From Chrysochromulina parva (Eukaryota; Haptophyta; Prymnesiales; Chrysochromulinaceae), in the NCBI GenBank assembly GCA_002887195.1, contig PJAB01000449.1, positions 1 to 26,516 on the forward strand: a stretch of 26,516 bases of DNA. Direction: 5' to 3'. A program made the translations under genes and the position numbers. The notes below the pieces were generated by a model. The model saw only the letters and a program-made list of their open reading frames with translations. It ran no database searches and was not told the DNA's origin. The first letter of the stretch is position 1. Every line of letters begins with the position of its first letter. This document shows, one piece after another, positions 16,908-26,120 of this stretch.

Positions 16908-18908
16908 TTACCTGGCGAGGCTGCCGTAGCCGAGGCTGCTGCTGCCCAACCCGCTGCTGCTCCCGAAACCGCCGCTTGCTTTCGAGACGAGCGTGCATGC
17001 AAACGGGAGTGGCTCTGCCTCGGCTGCCTTGAAGTCGGCGTCCTCGGCGGGCTGCAGCGAGTGCGCTGCCACGTGCAGCTCGATCTCGCCATCGTCGTAC
17101 TGCACATTGAAGGTGCCCTCGGAGTGGTTGACTGAGCAGATGCGGCCCAGGCACCAGGTGCCGCACGACTGCCAGTTGGCGCGCACTCGCTCGCCATGCA
17201 CGTAGTCTTGCTTGATGTGGCCCGTCGACATGGGCTGCACGCGCGAGGGGGGCACGTGCTTCTCAAGATGGCCGTTCTCGTACTTGATCGTCTGCGGGCA
17301 CGAAAGGGTAGGTTGAGGGGGAAGGGGGAGGAAAAGGGAGGGTGCGATGGGTCAGCGGTGGGCGGCGCATGCGTGCGCAGAGCGCCGAGTGAGCCTGAGC
17401 CAAGCGTGTGGAGAGGTGGCAGCGGAAGGGGGAGGGGAGGCAGGCGCGAGTGGCGTGTGGGGAAGCTCGCTCACGAAGACGCGAAATTTGGTGTCGATCG
17501 CGATGATGCGCCCCGTGTACCAGGAGCCGTGCCCCTTGAGGTCAGCTTTGACCACGTCGCCCACCCCGAATGCATGGAAAGCGTCGGTGAGCTCGATGCT
17601 CACGGGGTGGACGCGTTGCCGCGGCACGTGGCTCTCGAAGTCTCCGTCGTCGTACAGGATATCGAGGGTCTCATCCTCGTGGTTGATGGCGAGCACTTCC
17701 CCCGGGTACATAACGCCCCGTCCAGCCCAATTCGCACGCACAAAGTCGCCAATCTCAAAGGTCGTGAGCGGCGCAAGCACCGAGGTCGGCGGTGCGTGCG
17801 TGAGCGAGATGGGCGTCAGGAACGGCCCAGGCAGCACGCCGTCCTTGGCGCGCTCCCAAGGCATCTCGAGAGGGGGCGTCCCGGCATTCGAGCGCAAACA
17901 GAAGAAGCACTTCGGCGCGGCAGCGCCAGTCGCCTCCTTGGCGGGTGGGCCAGGGGCGGGCTGCGCGAAGCTCTCGGCAATGTACCAGAAGCGCCCGCCC
18001 GAAACGGAGCGGCGGAGCAGGCTGTACTGCACGCCGCCCGCCCCCTTGTACGTATACTTGGGCACACCGTCGCTCTCACCACTTTGGGTGTACACGCCGT
18101 TGACCGCCTTCAGGGCGGCCCCCGATACCAAGTAGGCTGAGCCTGAGAAATTTCGGCGTTTCAGCTGCGCGATTGACGCCGACGCCGAGGCGGTGGGTGC
18201 GGCGACGTCGCGCCCGCTCTCGCTGCTGCTTGCACCAGATGCGCCCATCGCATCCGCCCCTGAACTGGTGAGATGTGACGACGCTGCAGTGCCGCCGCCG
18301 CTGCCCATCGAGCTCATGCACTGCCGCAGCTTGATGCGGTCGACGAGCGCATTGTAAAAGTCCACAAAGTCGCTGTACGTGACCTTGGTCTGGGGGCGAT
18401 GTGCGAGGAGACGCGCGGAAGTGAGCGGAAGGCACACACGGGCGCGGCCATGCCTGGGGGCTCAAAGGCTGTGGGCACGAGCGCTCCGCAGCAGCGCGCA
18501 CCAAGCGGCGATAGCGCGTCATCTGCAATACAAACTCCTCGACGTCGCCGTCATAGTTGAGCGATTGAGAGAGCAGCATCGACGTGAGCATTGAGCTCAA
18601 CTGCGAGGTCCCGCACGGGGGAGGGAGCGTGGTGCCACTCAGCACGTTGCGCGCGCGTGGGTGAGCAGCGCCAGCGACGCGCACGGGCCGAGGGACGGAC
18701 GGGAATGGCCAGGCGCCCGTGTCTGGCGGTGCTCCCAGGCCGTAAGCCCAGAGCCCCGCAGAAATTCGGGCTTGGCAGCAGCTCTGCCCACCTGCTCCAC
18801 AGCCACAAGGCCGTCAGCGTCCGAGTCGAGCAGCATGAAAATCGTGCGGGCCGTGGAGGCCCGCTCCTCGAGCGCTCTCAAGAGGTCCTCGACATTCGAT
18901 GACGCCAT
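16908..18908 (-). CDS. EF-hand protein with three Tudor-like repeats
   Basis: Predicted 504-aa protein from four exons: 18908-18792, 18600-18502, 18389-17475, 17291-16908, all joined in phase 0. The start is the first in-frame ATG. Residues ~24-46 form an EF-hand, loop DSDADGLVAVEQ followed by LSSML; the loop's last position is Gln instead of Glu. This hand is only complete after splicing exon 1 to exon 2, which supports the intron. A second, degenerate helical pair follows (EEFVLQMTRYRRL-TKVTYSDFVDFYNAL). A Ser/Ala linker leads to a domain with VSGAALKAVNGVY...WYIAES, a pattern seen in protist proteins. Three Tudor-like repeats follow (GDFVRANW.., GDVVKADL.., GERVRANW..), each ending Y[DE][DN]G..E.HV. 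The tail is Gly/Ser-rich. The stop TAA lies in a CAG|GTAAAG context, so the 3' end is not certain. Likely a Ca2+-responsive binding protein; partner unknown. Confidence 0.75.
17292..17474 (-). other. Intron 3 of EF-hand/Tudor gene
   Basis: A 183-bp intron with donor TTC|GTGAGC at 17474 and acceptor CCCGCAG ending at 17292. It interrupts the second Tudor-like repeat (DTKFRVF|TIKYENG). Unlike the ABC introns it has no 10-bp tandem repeat. Confidence 0.8.
18390..18501 (-). other. Intron 2 of EF-hand/Tudor gene
   Basis: A 112-bp intron with donor TTG|GTGCGC at 18501 and acceptor CCCCCAG ending at 18390. The junction reads RYRRL|TKVTYSDF. It is ordinary GC-rich sequence with no 10-bp repeats. Confidence 0.75.
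18601..18791 (-). other. Intron 1 of EF-hand/Tudor gene
   Basis: A 191-bp intron with donor GAGCAG|GTGGGC at 18791 and acceptor CTCGCAG ending at 18601. It splits the EF-hand loop right after Gln12; the joined sequence GLVAVEQLSSML fits the EF-hand pattern. Confidence 0.78.
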
Positions 18909-19270
18909 ATGACGTCCGGGACGCACGCGCAGCGCCCGCCCTGCACGCCCGCCCAGGCAGGCTGGTTGGCTGTCTTGGCTGCTCGCGAAGGGGAAATTCC
19001 CAACTTCTACAAAGCTAATCCGTTTCGACGAAACCTCCAACACGCGCCTATCATGAAGAGGCACGCTCCCTTGCAACCCCTCCACGGAAGGAACACACGA
19101 CTTCACACTCCGCGACCGCGTCGACACACTTCACACCGTGGCATCGCAAGTCAATTCAAATCTATACAGAAACAACAGAATGCGCCTTCTGTGTCGAATG
19201 CGCTCCGGACTCCAGTGTGACTCGACTTGATACATACAGATCACCCGAGCTGAGCTCCGACAGATCGATC
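18909..19270. promoter_or_regulatory. Shared divergent promoter region (EF-hand gene / Ca2+-ATPase)
   Basis: This is 362 bp between two divergent ATGs. It must carry the 5' UTRs and promoters of both genes. A ~69-bp element at 19147-19215, 56 bp before the ATPase ATG, recurs at the right edge of the window. No TATA box is evident. Confidence 0.6.
19147..19215 (+). repeat. Upstream element, copy A
   Basis: Shared blocks with copy B (26427-26499): CAAGTCAA, TCAA, ATACA, AAACAACAGA, then TCGAATG, GCTCCGGA and CCAG. The middle ~12 bp is not conserved. It sits just before the Ca2+-ATPase start codon, as expected for a 5' UTR or core promoter segment. Confidence 0.6.
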
Positions 19271-22200
19271 ATGCTCCGCACGGGTGTCTTGCTGCTCCTT
19301 AGCTGCACGGCGATAACGGCGGAGCTGTCGCCGACGTCAACCCCATCCTCGCACGTGCACGCGTCGCCGCGCGAGCGACGCTTTCGGCCGCTTCCGGCGC
19401 TGCACCAACTGCGTGGCGGCACGGCCGCTGTGACGAACGCGCCTCCTGGTGCGGCGCCGGGCGAGCTGACGACCGCGCCGCTCCCCGCGCACGCGTGCGA
19501 GGTGGAGGCATACCTTCTGCGTGTGGGCGTCTCGCCCGACGTTGGCCTGAGCGAGGCGAGCGCCAAAGAGCTCCTTGCAATCCATGGGCCGAACAAGCTC
19601 CAGGTCGACTTGGGCGAGCCGCTCTGGAAGCTCTTCGTCGCGCAGTTCGACGACCGGCTGGTGCAGATCCTGCTGGGGGTGGCGGTGCTCTCTTACACGC
19701 TCGCGCGCCTCGAGGGTGAGGCCAACGGCTGGGTCGAGCCCGTCGTCATCCTGGGCATCCTCCTGCTCAACGCTGCCATAGGCACCTGGCAAGAGGCCTC
19801 GGCCGCCTCAGCGCTCGATGCGCTGCAGAAACTACAGCCGGAGCGCGCGCGCTGCCTGCGCGAGGGCAAGTGGCAGCATGACTTTGCGGCCGCCGCGCTA
19901 GTGCCGGGCGACATCATCGAGCTGCGAGTGGGCGACCGCGTGCCCGCCGACGCGCGTCTGCTCTCGCTCTCTACCACGACCCTCTCGGCCGACGAGGGCT
20001 CCCTCACAGGAGAGTCGATGACGGTGAGCAAGACGCTGGCCGCGGTGCCCGCGGACGCACGCATCCAGGATAAGGCCAACCTGCTCTTCGCGGGCACCGT
20101 CATCACCAACGGGCGCGGACTTGCCGTCGTCACTGCCACGGGCGGCGCGACTGAAATGGGCAAGATCCAACAAGGCGTCCAGGCGGCCAAGGGCGACGAG
20201 GAGCGCACACCTCTCGCACAGAAGCTCGATGCCTTCGGCGAGAAGCTGACGCTCGCCATCAGCGGCATCTGTGTCGCCGTGTGGGCCATCAACTTCCGCA
20301 ATTTTTGGCAGCCTGCCTTCGGTTCGCCCTGGCGCGGCGCGCTGTACTACCTTAAGGTCGCCGTGGCCCTCGGGGTGGCTGCGATCCCCGAGGGCTTACC
20401 GGCGGTGATCACGCTGTGCCTCTCGCTCGGCACCCGTCGAATGGCAGCGCGCCGCGTCATCGTGCGCAAGCTCCCATCCGTCGAGACCCTCGGCTGCACC
20501 ACCGTCATCTGCACCGACAAGACCGGTACTCTCACGACCAACCAGATGACGGTGACCAGCCTGGTGACCGTGCAGAGCGACGGCGTCCAGCAGCGCGTGC
20601 GCGAGTATGAAGTCGAGGGGGTCTCGTACTCGCCAGCCGGCGCCGTTCTCGGCCTGCAGCCGAGCACCATCCTCGGCAGTGGCTTCGCTGACCTCGCCGC
20701 CGTGTGCACGTTGTGCAACGACGCCGAGATCGGGTACACCGATGGCCAGTTTACGCGCGTGGGCGAGCCGACCGAGGCAGCGCTCAAGGTACTCGTCGAA
20801 AAGATTGGCCTGCCGAACACGCCGAGCCCGACGACCGTCGAGGCGTCCGCGAGCCACTACTCCTCCCTCCGTGCATCCGAGTGGACGCGCGTCGCAACCC
20901 TCGAGTTCTCACGCGAGCGCAAGTCGATGTCGGTGCTCTGCAGGCACCGTCGCACCAACCTGAACAGTCTCTTTGTTAAAGGTGCACCAGAGGGGCTGCT
21001 CCCTCGGTGCGACTTTGTGCGCCTCGTCGACGGCACGACGGTGCGCATGACCGACGAGTGGCGTCGCAAATTGCAGACCCAATTCGACGAGATGGCGCGC
21101 CGCCCGCTGCGCTGCCTGGTGCTTGCCGTCAAGGACGACGAGCTTGGCGAGCTCGGCGAGATCTCCGCACCGGGCGTCATGCCGGCGCGCGCGGCGCCGC
21201 TGCTGGCGGACGCGTCGGGCTTCGCGAACCTCGAGAGCGGGCTCACCTTCGTCGGCATGGTGGGCATCAAGGACCCGGCGCGCCCCGAGGTGGCCGACGC
21301 CATCCGAACGTGCGGCCTAGCGGGCGTGCGCGTCGTGATGATCACTGGAGACTCGGCACAGACCGCCACGGCCATCGCACGCGACGTGCACATCTTTGGT
21401 CAGGACGAGGCGCCCGAAGGGCGCGTCTTCGTGGGCGGCGAGTTCTTCGATCTGCCGCAATCTCAGCAGGACAAGCTGCTCACGAGCTCCAATCTCGTCT
21501 TCTGCCGCGCCGAGCCGCAGGACAAGCAGCGGCTGCTCAAGCAGTTGCAGGTGCTGGGGGAGGTCGCGGCGATGACGGGCGACGGCGTCAACGACGCCCC
21601 CGCCCTGCAGCAGGCGTCCATCGGCGTCGCGATGGGCATCGCGGGCACCGAGGTGTCCAAGCAGGCGGCCGACATGGTGCTCGCCGACGACAACTTTGCA
21701 ACCATCGTGGCGGCGATCGAGGAGGGTCGCTCGATTTACGCGAACATGAAGGCCTTCATCAACTTTTTGATCACGTGCAACATCGGCGAGGTGATGGCCG
21801 TCTTCCTGTCGACGCTGCTCGGGCTGCCAGAGGTGCTTGGCCCGCTCCACTTGCTCTGGGTCAACCTGGTCACCGACGGTCCGCCCGCGACGGCGCTCGG
21901 CTTCAACCCGCCCGATCCGAACAATATGCGCCGCCCGCCACGTGGCCGAAACGACCCGCTGATCAGCCGTTTCACCGTGCTGCGCTATGCGCTCTGTGGC
22001 ACGTACGTGGGCGCCGCGACGGTGGGCGCCTTCATGTACAAGTACCGCCAGATGGGAGTGCCCTTGGCCAAGCTGCGCAGCTGGACGCAATGCACCCAGT
22101 GGGAGGGCGCCGACGTGGGTCTGGCCGCTGTTGGCGAGGTCGCAGCAGTCGCGTGCGATGCCTTCGACGCGCACAAGGGCAAGTTGCTCCCCTCGAGCGT

Positions 22201-22489
22201 CGCTCTCTCGACGCTTGTCGCGATGGAGATGCTTCGCGCCCTGTGCTCGGTTTCGGACACGCAGTCACTGCTCCAAAAGCCCTTTTGGGCCAACCGCTGG
22301 CTGCTGGGCGGCGTCACGATGCCGGTGCTCCTGCATCTGGGCGTGCTGTACACGAAGCCACTCGCGAGGATCTTCCAGATGGCGCCGCTGAGCAAGGCAG
22401 ACTGGCTCACGGTCGCGGCCTTCGCCGGCCCGCTTGTGCTGCTCGAGGAGCTGCTGAAGCTCGTTGCGCGCGTCATGAACATCACATAG
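19271..22489 (+). CDS. P-type Ca2+-ATPase, SERCA (type IIA) class, with N-terminal presequence
   Basis: An intronless 1072-aa P-type ATPase that should pump Ca2+ out of the cytosol at the cost of ATP. The start is the ATG at 19271; upstream in-frame codons lack ATG. Key motifs: TGES 246-249 (actuator), IPEGLP 372-377 (M4 Ca2+ site), phosphorylation motif DKTGT with Asp416, KGAPE (nucleotide domain), [13 protein letters not shown] ~770, and M5/M6 residues CNIGE and [18 protein letters not shown], which match the SERCA ion sites. Unusual for the family, the protein opens with [17 protein letters not shown], a plausible cleavable signal peptide, then a Ser/Thr/Pro/Arg-rich stretch ending LRGG at ~47-50. 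In algae with secondary plastids this layout resembles a bipartite plastid-targeting sequence; a signal anchor for the ER or secretory pathway is the alternative. It is divergent from the EF-hand gene. Confidence 0.95.
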   Translation: MLRTGVLLLLSCTAITAELSPTSTPSSHVHASPRERRFRPLPALHQLRGGTAAVTNAPPGAAPGELTTAPLPAHACEVEAYLLRVGVSPDVGLSEASAKELLAIHGPNKLQVDLGEPLWKLFVAQFDDRLVQILLGVAVLSYTLARLEGEANGWVEPVVILGILLLNAAIGTWQEASAASALDALQKLQPERARCLREGKWQHDFAAAALVPGDIIELRVGDRVPADARLLSLSTTTLSADEGSLTGESMTVSKTLAAVPADARIQDKANLLFAGTVITNGRGLAVVTATGGATEMGKIQQGVQAAKGDEERTPLAQKLDAFGEKLTLAISGICVAVWAINFRNFWQPAFGSPWRGALYYLKVAVALGVAAIPEGLPAVITLCLSLGTRRMAARRVIVRKLPSVETLGCTTVICTDKTGTLTTNQMTVTSLVTVQSDGVQQRVREYEVEGVSYSPAGAVLGLQPSTILGSGFADLAAVCTLCNDAEIGYTDGQFTRVGEPTEAALKVLVEKIGLPNTPSPTTVEASASHYSSLRASEWTRVATLEFSRERKSMSVLCRHRRTNLNSLFVKGAPEGLLPRCDFVRLVDGTTVRMTDEWRRKLQTQFDEMARRPLRCLVLAVKDDELGELGEISAPGVMPARAAPLLADASGFANLESGLTFVGMVGIKDPARPEVADAIRTCGLAGVRVVMITGDSAQTATAIARDVHIFGQDEAPEGRVFVGGEFFDLPQSQQDKLLTSSNLVFCRAEPQDKQRLLKQLQVLGEVAAMTGDGVNDAPALQQASIGVAMGIAGTEVSKQAADMVLADDNFATIVAAIEEGRSIYANMKAFINFLITCNIGEVMAVFLSTLLGLPEVLGPLHLLWVNLVTDGPPATALGFNPPDPNNMRRPPRGRNDPLISRFTVLRYALCGTYVGAATVGAFMYKYRQMGVPLAKLRSWTQCTQWEGADVGLAAVGEVAAVACDAFDAHKGKLLPSSVALSTLVAMEMLRALCSVSDTQSLLQKPFWANRWLLGGVTMPVLLHLGVLYTKPLARIFQMAPLSKADWLTVAAFAGPLVLLEELLKLVARVMNIT

Positions 22490-23162
22490 CGTGCAGGGGC
22501 CACATGCGAGCGAGCGCGCGAAGGAGCGGCGAGGCGGGCGCACAGCAGATCCGCGCGGAATGAATGAATGGCGAGCAGTTGAATGTTGCACGTGATCGTG
22601 AGGCGCAAACCGCAGCACGATTATGGGCGAGGGGGGCGGTGGGCGGGGGACGGTCGAGAGGATGGAGAAAAAACCTTGCCTAACAGGAACGGTTGAATCG
22701 TTGAAATCGGATAAATGTTTATTTTGTTGCCACTTTCACGGAACGCGAAGGATCGCGACCGGGACGCTCGACGTCGCCCCTAGCCCCTACGTCGCCCCAC
22801 CCGCGTCGGGCGGCAGGCCGCACAGCCACAGGCAGGCCGCCGGGGCGCGCGCCGAAAGCTCGCCTCGACCGGTTACCGGTAACGATCTTAGAAGTAGATC
22901 TCGTTCAAACGAACATCGATTGCAGGCCGCCACGTCGACGGCCGCCGCGCCATCGGCGGCGGCCACGTCGGCGGCAGCCAGATTTATTACATCTCAGCGC
23001 GCTCTCGAGCTGTGAGGCTGAGCAGACGCCCGGCGTCGCATCCCACATGCCCGCCAAGGACGCACGTGGATCGACGAGAGCGTGCGCAGTGCCCGCTCAC
23101 ATGACGGAGACGGTCGCCGCAGGCGCTTGGGCTATCCACCCATAGGCGCACGGCGTGCCCGC
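22490..23162. other. Convergent 3' intergenic region
   Basis: This is 673 bp between the stop codons of two convergent genes. It includes a diverged 66-bp duplicate of the kinase 3' coding end (23097-23162), a minus-strand AATAAA at 22983-22988 and another near 22721-22726, a TTACCGGTAA palindrome near 22875, and GCC/GGC-rich sequence near 22925-22980. No plus-strand polyadenylation hexamer was recognised after the ATPase. Confidence 0.5.
22983..22988 (-). terminator. Candidate polyadenylation signal of PH kinase
   Basis: AATAAA on the minus strand, about 175 nt past the kinase stop codon. The hexamer is canonical in animals; its use in this organism is not known. Confidence 0.35.
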
Positions 23163-23228
23163 TCACATTACGGACAGGTTTGCTGCTGGTGCATGTCCAA
23201 TCGGCCCATAAGGGTTCGCCACGGCAGG
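23097..23228 (-). repeat. 66-bp tandem duplication over the kinase C-terminus
   Basis: Copy 1 (23228-23163) encodes the end of the kinase, PYGPIGHAPAANLSVM plus TGA. Copy 2 (23162-23097) follows immediately in the same frame and encodes AYGWIAQAPAATVSVM plus TGA. Six of the shared residues use different synonymous codons. The first TGA should end translation, so copy 2 is formally 3' UTR. Confidence 0.8.
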
Positions 23229-26120
23229 CCCTTGCCCGTTACGCGCCGCATGCTGATGATGCATGGACTGCTGCATGGACTGCTGCTGCTGTGGGGAGGA
23301 GTGCTGCAGCGCCATCCACTCGCTCGAGATAGCGGCCACCCACAGCGCCAGCGCCTGCGCCGACGGCGCACGCAAGCGGTACGAGCGGTGCTTGCACACG
23401 ACCTCGAACTCATATTTGAGCTTCGAATACATGCGCACACACGTGACGGTCGCGAGGGGGATGCGCTTCTCGTCCTTATCAATGACGGGGGGAATCTCGT
23501 CCGTGTCGAGCGAAGGCCGCTTGGTGCGGTAGCACAGGGCATCGTCGACGAGGTAGAAGAAGCGGCAACGGTAAATGAACGGCATCCAGGAACGGCTTCG
23601 CTTCCACAGGAAGCCTACAAGGGGCATCTGCTGCTGCTGCTGCTGCAAGTGCTGCTGCTGTAAGTGCTGCTGCTGGTAGGGCGGCGCCTGCGCCGGCGGC
23701 TGCGCGAGTGCCGCGAGGACCTCGCACCGGTATGGCGTCAGCTGTGAAGTCAGCTGTCCTTGGGGGTGCTGTGAGTAGGCGTATTGCGCTGGCACTAGAG
23801 GAGGCGGCAGCGGCAGCGGCGGAGCCAGCCCGTTGATCATCCTTAATGGCGGCGCCATCGGCGACCTGTCGGCGGCCGATGGCGCCCACGATGGCGCCCA
23901 CGCCTCCGCAGCCCGTGGGCCCCTGGTAGGCGAGGGGCCGCCATCGAGATCGGAGGGAGGTCGACTCTCCGCGCGCTCTTCCTCCGTCACCATCCATCTG
24001 TAGGCCTGGTGCATTTGATGCGGCCCGTCGCTGTCGGTGCTGGGGGCACTCGCGCGACAGGGATGGGCTTCCTTATTAGGAACGCCTGGCAGCCGCTGCA
24101 ATCGTGCCTCCTCGCGGCTCAGCGAGTGCCCAAGCTGCTCGCGCGTGCCGTTCTCTTCCTTTGGCCCAGAGGCAGGGTCGAGTCGCCCACCTTGCCGTGC
24201 ACCGACCGGTATTTCGGGCAGCTGCTCCGCGGAGGTACTGGAGACCAGAGCGCCGTCGCGGGCGGACGCTCGGGCCCGTCCCTGTGAGCTCGCGGGCGAG
24301 CTCGTGGTGCGGGCGAGCTCGGACTGCTCCTCTGCCGCGTCCGTCCCGGAGAGCCGGGCGCTGCCCCGGGCGCTCCGGTAGCTTCCCCCTGCACGGGCGC
24401 TGCCCCGGGCGCTGCCGCCGGCCGCGCGGGTAGGGTAGAGGTCTTGGTCGGGGGGGCAGTGCGACGGGTCCGTCTGAGCACGCCTCAGGACGGGCCGCCC
24501 GATCTGGGGCTCGATCTGAGGCGAGCTCGTTGAGCTCGTTGGGGTGTGCTGTGAAGAACTGTGCTGTGAAGAACTGGCCGCCAAAGCCCCCGTTCTCTCA
24601 CCCGAGTTGTGGCGCGAGCGATGGCCCATGGCGTCCTTGTCCGAGTGCTGCCGCGAGCCGCCGCTGCCGTATTGGCTGCTGCCGCCCTGCTCCTGTCGAG
24701 AGCCGCCCCGCGAGGATTCGCCCACGACGGCGCCCCGCGAGGATTCGCCCACGACGGCGCCCCGCGAGGATTCGCCCACGACGGCGCCCCGCGAGGATTC
24801 GCCCACGACGGCGCCCCGCGAGGATCCGCCCACGACGGCGCCCCGCGAGGATTCGCCCACGACGGCGCCCCGCGAGGATTCGCTACACCGGCGGTGCTCC
24901 GGCGCCGTGCCGGGCGCCGATGCGTGTGCGTAGTAGCCCTGCGGATCGGAATCGTAACCGTCGCTTGGGGACAGCAGCCCGCGGTGGCTGCTGCCCGAAC
25001 GGATCGTCGTCACCGTCTGCACCTCGAGTTGACCGATGCGCTTCGGCGGCGCGCGAACGGAGTCCAAGGCCAGCAGCGCGGAGGCGCGCGCGGCGGCGGC
25101 GTCGCGGGCACCCTCGAGCCACGCGTGCCGACGAAGCTGCGAGGCCGTCGGGCGTGCGGCCGGGTCGCGCGTGAAGCACATGGTCACAAAGGAGAGCAGC
25201 GCGGGAGAGAGGTCCGACGGCAGCGGCGGGTGCTCGTCCTGCACGATGCGGTAGAGTGCCGTAATGGGCTTGAGCTCAAAATAGGGAGGCTCGCCTGTGA
25301 GCAGCTCCAGGATGGTACATCCGAGGGACCAGATATCCGAGGCGGTGGTGAAGGCCGACATCTGGATGATCTCGGGCGCCATCCAGTACGGCGTGCCCAC
25401 CACCGAATTCTTCGCCGTCGGGCGCGAGTCTTCCTTTTTGGCGACCCCAAAATCCGCAAGCTTGACCTGCCCGTCCTTGGTGATCAACAGGTTGGCACCC
25501 TTGATATCGCGATGGCACACGCCCTGCTCGTGCAGCCACTCGAGCCCGATGAGCACCTGGTGCACGTACACGCACACCAGGTGCTCGGGGAGGGCGCCAA
25601 AGTGCTTGACGAGCGTCGCGAGCGAGCCATTCTCCACGTACTCGAGCACCAGGTACAGGTGCTCCTCGGTGCGGATCGTCTCGAAGTAGCGCACAATCTG
25701 CGGGTGCTGTAAATTGTGCAGCAGGTCGATCTCCGATTGCACCGCCTCAAGGTGCCCGATGGGCATGTTGCACGCCGGGATCTGCTTGATCGCCCGGAAG
25801 TCGCCCGTCTCCCGGTTGAGAGCACGGTAAACCTTGCCAGAGGAGCCACGTCCCAGCTCCTCCCCAAGCTGGTACTTGGAGTCGAGCACGCACTGCTGTG
25901 GCGGCTTCGGACGCGCGCGAAGGTTCTTGAAGCTGGTCTGGCAGTGCTGGCCGTCCGAGCCATCCTGTGCGCGGGAGGAGGAGCCTGTTCTCGACAGAGG
26001 GTCTCCCGACGCGGAGCGAGAGCCGTTCAAGGGCTCGGCCCCGGTGGGCGCAACTCCTCCGGAGTCGGTCCGACCAGAGTCAAATCTGGACGGATGGTGC
26101 GCCCTGGGTGCAAAGCTCAT
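23163..26120 (-). CDS. STE-family protein kinase (Cdc7/SepH/MAP3K-epsilon-like) with C-terminal PH domain
   Basis: Intronless 985-aa Ser/Thr kinase. The start is the ATG at 26120 (MSFAPRAHH); the TTG 24 nt upstream is not a likely start. The catalytic domain (~83-335) has GRGSSGKV 90-97, Lys112, HRDIKGANLL from 203, DFG 223-225, and GTPYWMAPE ending at 250. The GTPYWMAPE and DIKGANLL forms, together with LQHPQIVRYFET, place it among STE20/STE11 kinases near fungal Cdc7/SepH and plant MAP3K-epsilon, which act in septation and cytokinesis signalling. A ~490-residue low-complexity region follows, with six 9-residue ESSRGAVVG repeats and Ser/Arg/Pro-rich sequence. A polyQ tract comes just before a PH domain (~831-940, VGFLWKRSRSWMPFIYRCRFFYLVDDALCYR split by the usual strands, with Trp at the final helix). 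The PH domain suggests phosphoinositide-dependent membrane recruitment. Cell-cycle role is inference. Confidence 0.9.
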   Translation of the reverse strand: MSFAPRAHHPSRFDSGRTDSGGVAPTGAEPLNGSRSASGDPLSRTGSSSRAQDGSDGQHCQTSFKNLRARPKPPQQCVLDSKYQLGEELGRGSSGKVYRALNRETGDFRAIKQIPACNMPIGHLEAVQSEIDLLHNLQHPQIVRYFETIRTEEHLYLVLEYVENGSLATLVKHFGALPEHLVCVYVHQVLIGLEWLHEQGVCHRDIKGANLLITKDGQVKLADFGVAKKEDSRPTAKNSVVGTPYWMAPEIIQMSAFTTASDIWSLGCTILELLTGEPPYFELKPITALYRIVQDEHPPLPSDLSPALLSFVTMCFTRDPAARPTASQLRRHAWLEGARDAAAARASALLALDSVRAPPKRIGQLEVQTVTTIRSGSSHRGLLSPSDGYDSDPQGYYAHASAPGTAPEHRRCSESSRGAVVGESSRGAVVGGSSRGAVVGESSRGAVVGESSRGAVVGESSRGAVVGESSRGGSRQEQGGSSQYGSGGSRQHSDKDAMGHRSRHNSGERTGALAASSSQHSSSQHTPTSSTSSPQIEPQIGRPVLRRAQTDPSHCPPDQDLYPTRAAGGSARGSARAGGSYRSARGSARLSGTDAAEEQSELARTTSSPASSQGRARASARDGALVSSTSAEQLPEIPVGARQGGRLDPASGPKEENGTREQLGHSLSREEARLQRLPGVPNKEAHPCRASAPSTDSDGPHQMHQAYRWMVTEEERAESRPPSDLDGGPSPTRGPRAAEAWAPSWAPSAADRSPMAPPLRMINGLAPPLPLPPPLVPAQYAYSQHPQGQLTSQLTPYRCEVLAALAQPPAQAPPYQQQHLQQQHLQQQQQQMPLVGFLWKRSRSWMPFIYRCRFFYLVDDALCYRTKRPSLDTDEIPPVIDKDEKRIPLATVTCVRMYSKLKYEFEVVCKHRSYRLRAPSAQALALWVAAISSEWMALQHSSPQQQQSMQQSMHHQHAARNGQGPAVANPYGPIGHAPAANLSVM
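23628..23680 (-). repeat. CAG/CTG repeat encoding polyQ with HL interruptions
   Basis: The sense strand encodes QQQHLQQQHLQQQQQQ immediately before the PH domain of the kinase. Interruptions by CAC-TTG/CTT divide the glutamine run. Confidence 0.85.
24711..24883 (-). repeat. 27-bp minisatellite in kinase coding sequence
   Basis: Six head-to-tail 27-bp units (24711-24872) plus a partial seventh encode ESSRGAVVG. Units are almost identical; one has GGATCC for GGATTC, changing Glu to Gly. Each unit carries an RxxS-poor, SSR-type basic/serine patch. The near identity implies recent expansion or homogenisation. Confidence 0.93.

Noticed and set aside
16624..17166. 180-codon minus-strand ORF overlapping the end of the EF-hand/Tudor gene
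   Set aside because: Its frame lacks the Tudor-like pattern. Only its tail could be reached by a 41-nt intron after 16908, and that tail is low complexity.
21007..22563. 518-codon plus-strand ORF overlapping the Ca2+-ATPase in another frame
   Set aside because: Composition is Arg/Gly/Ala-rich without domains, and the overlapping frame has unbroken SERCA motifs.
24609..25712. 367-codon plus-strand ORF opposite the PH kinase
   Set aside because: It is antisense to the kinase catalytic domain and its 27-bp repeats; no family pattern.
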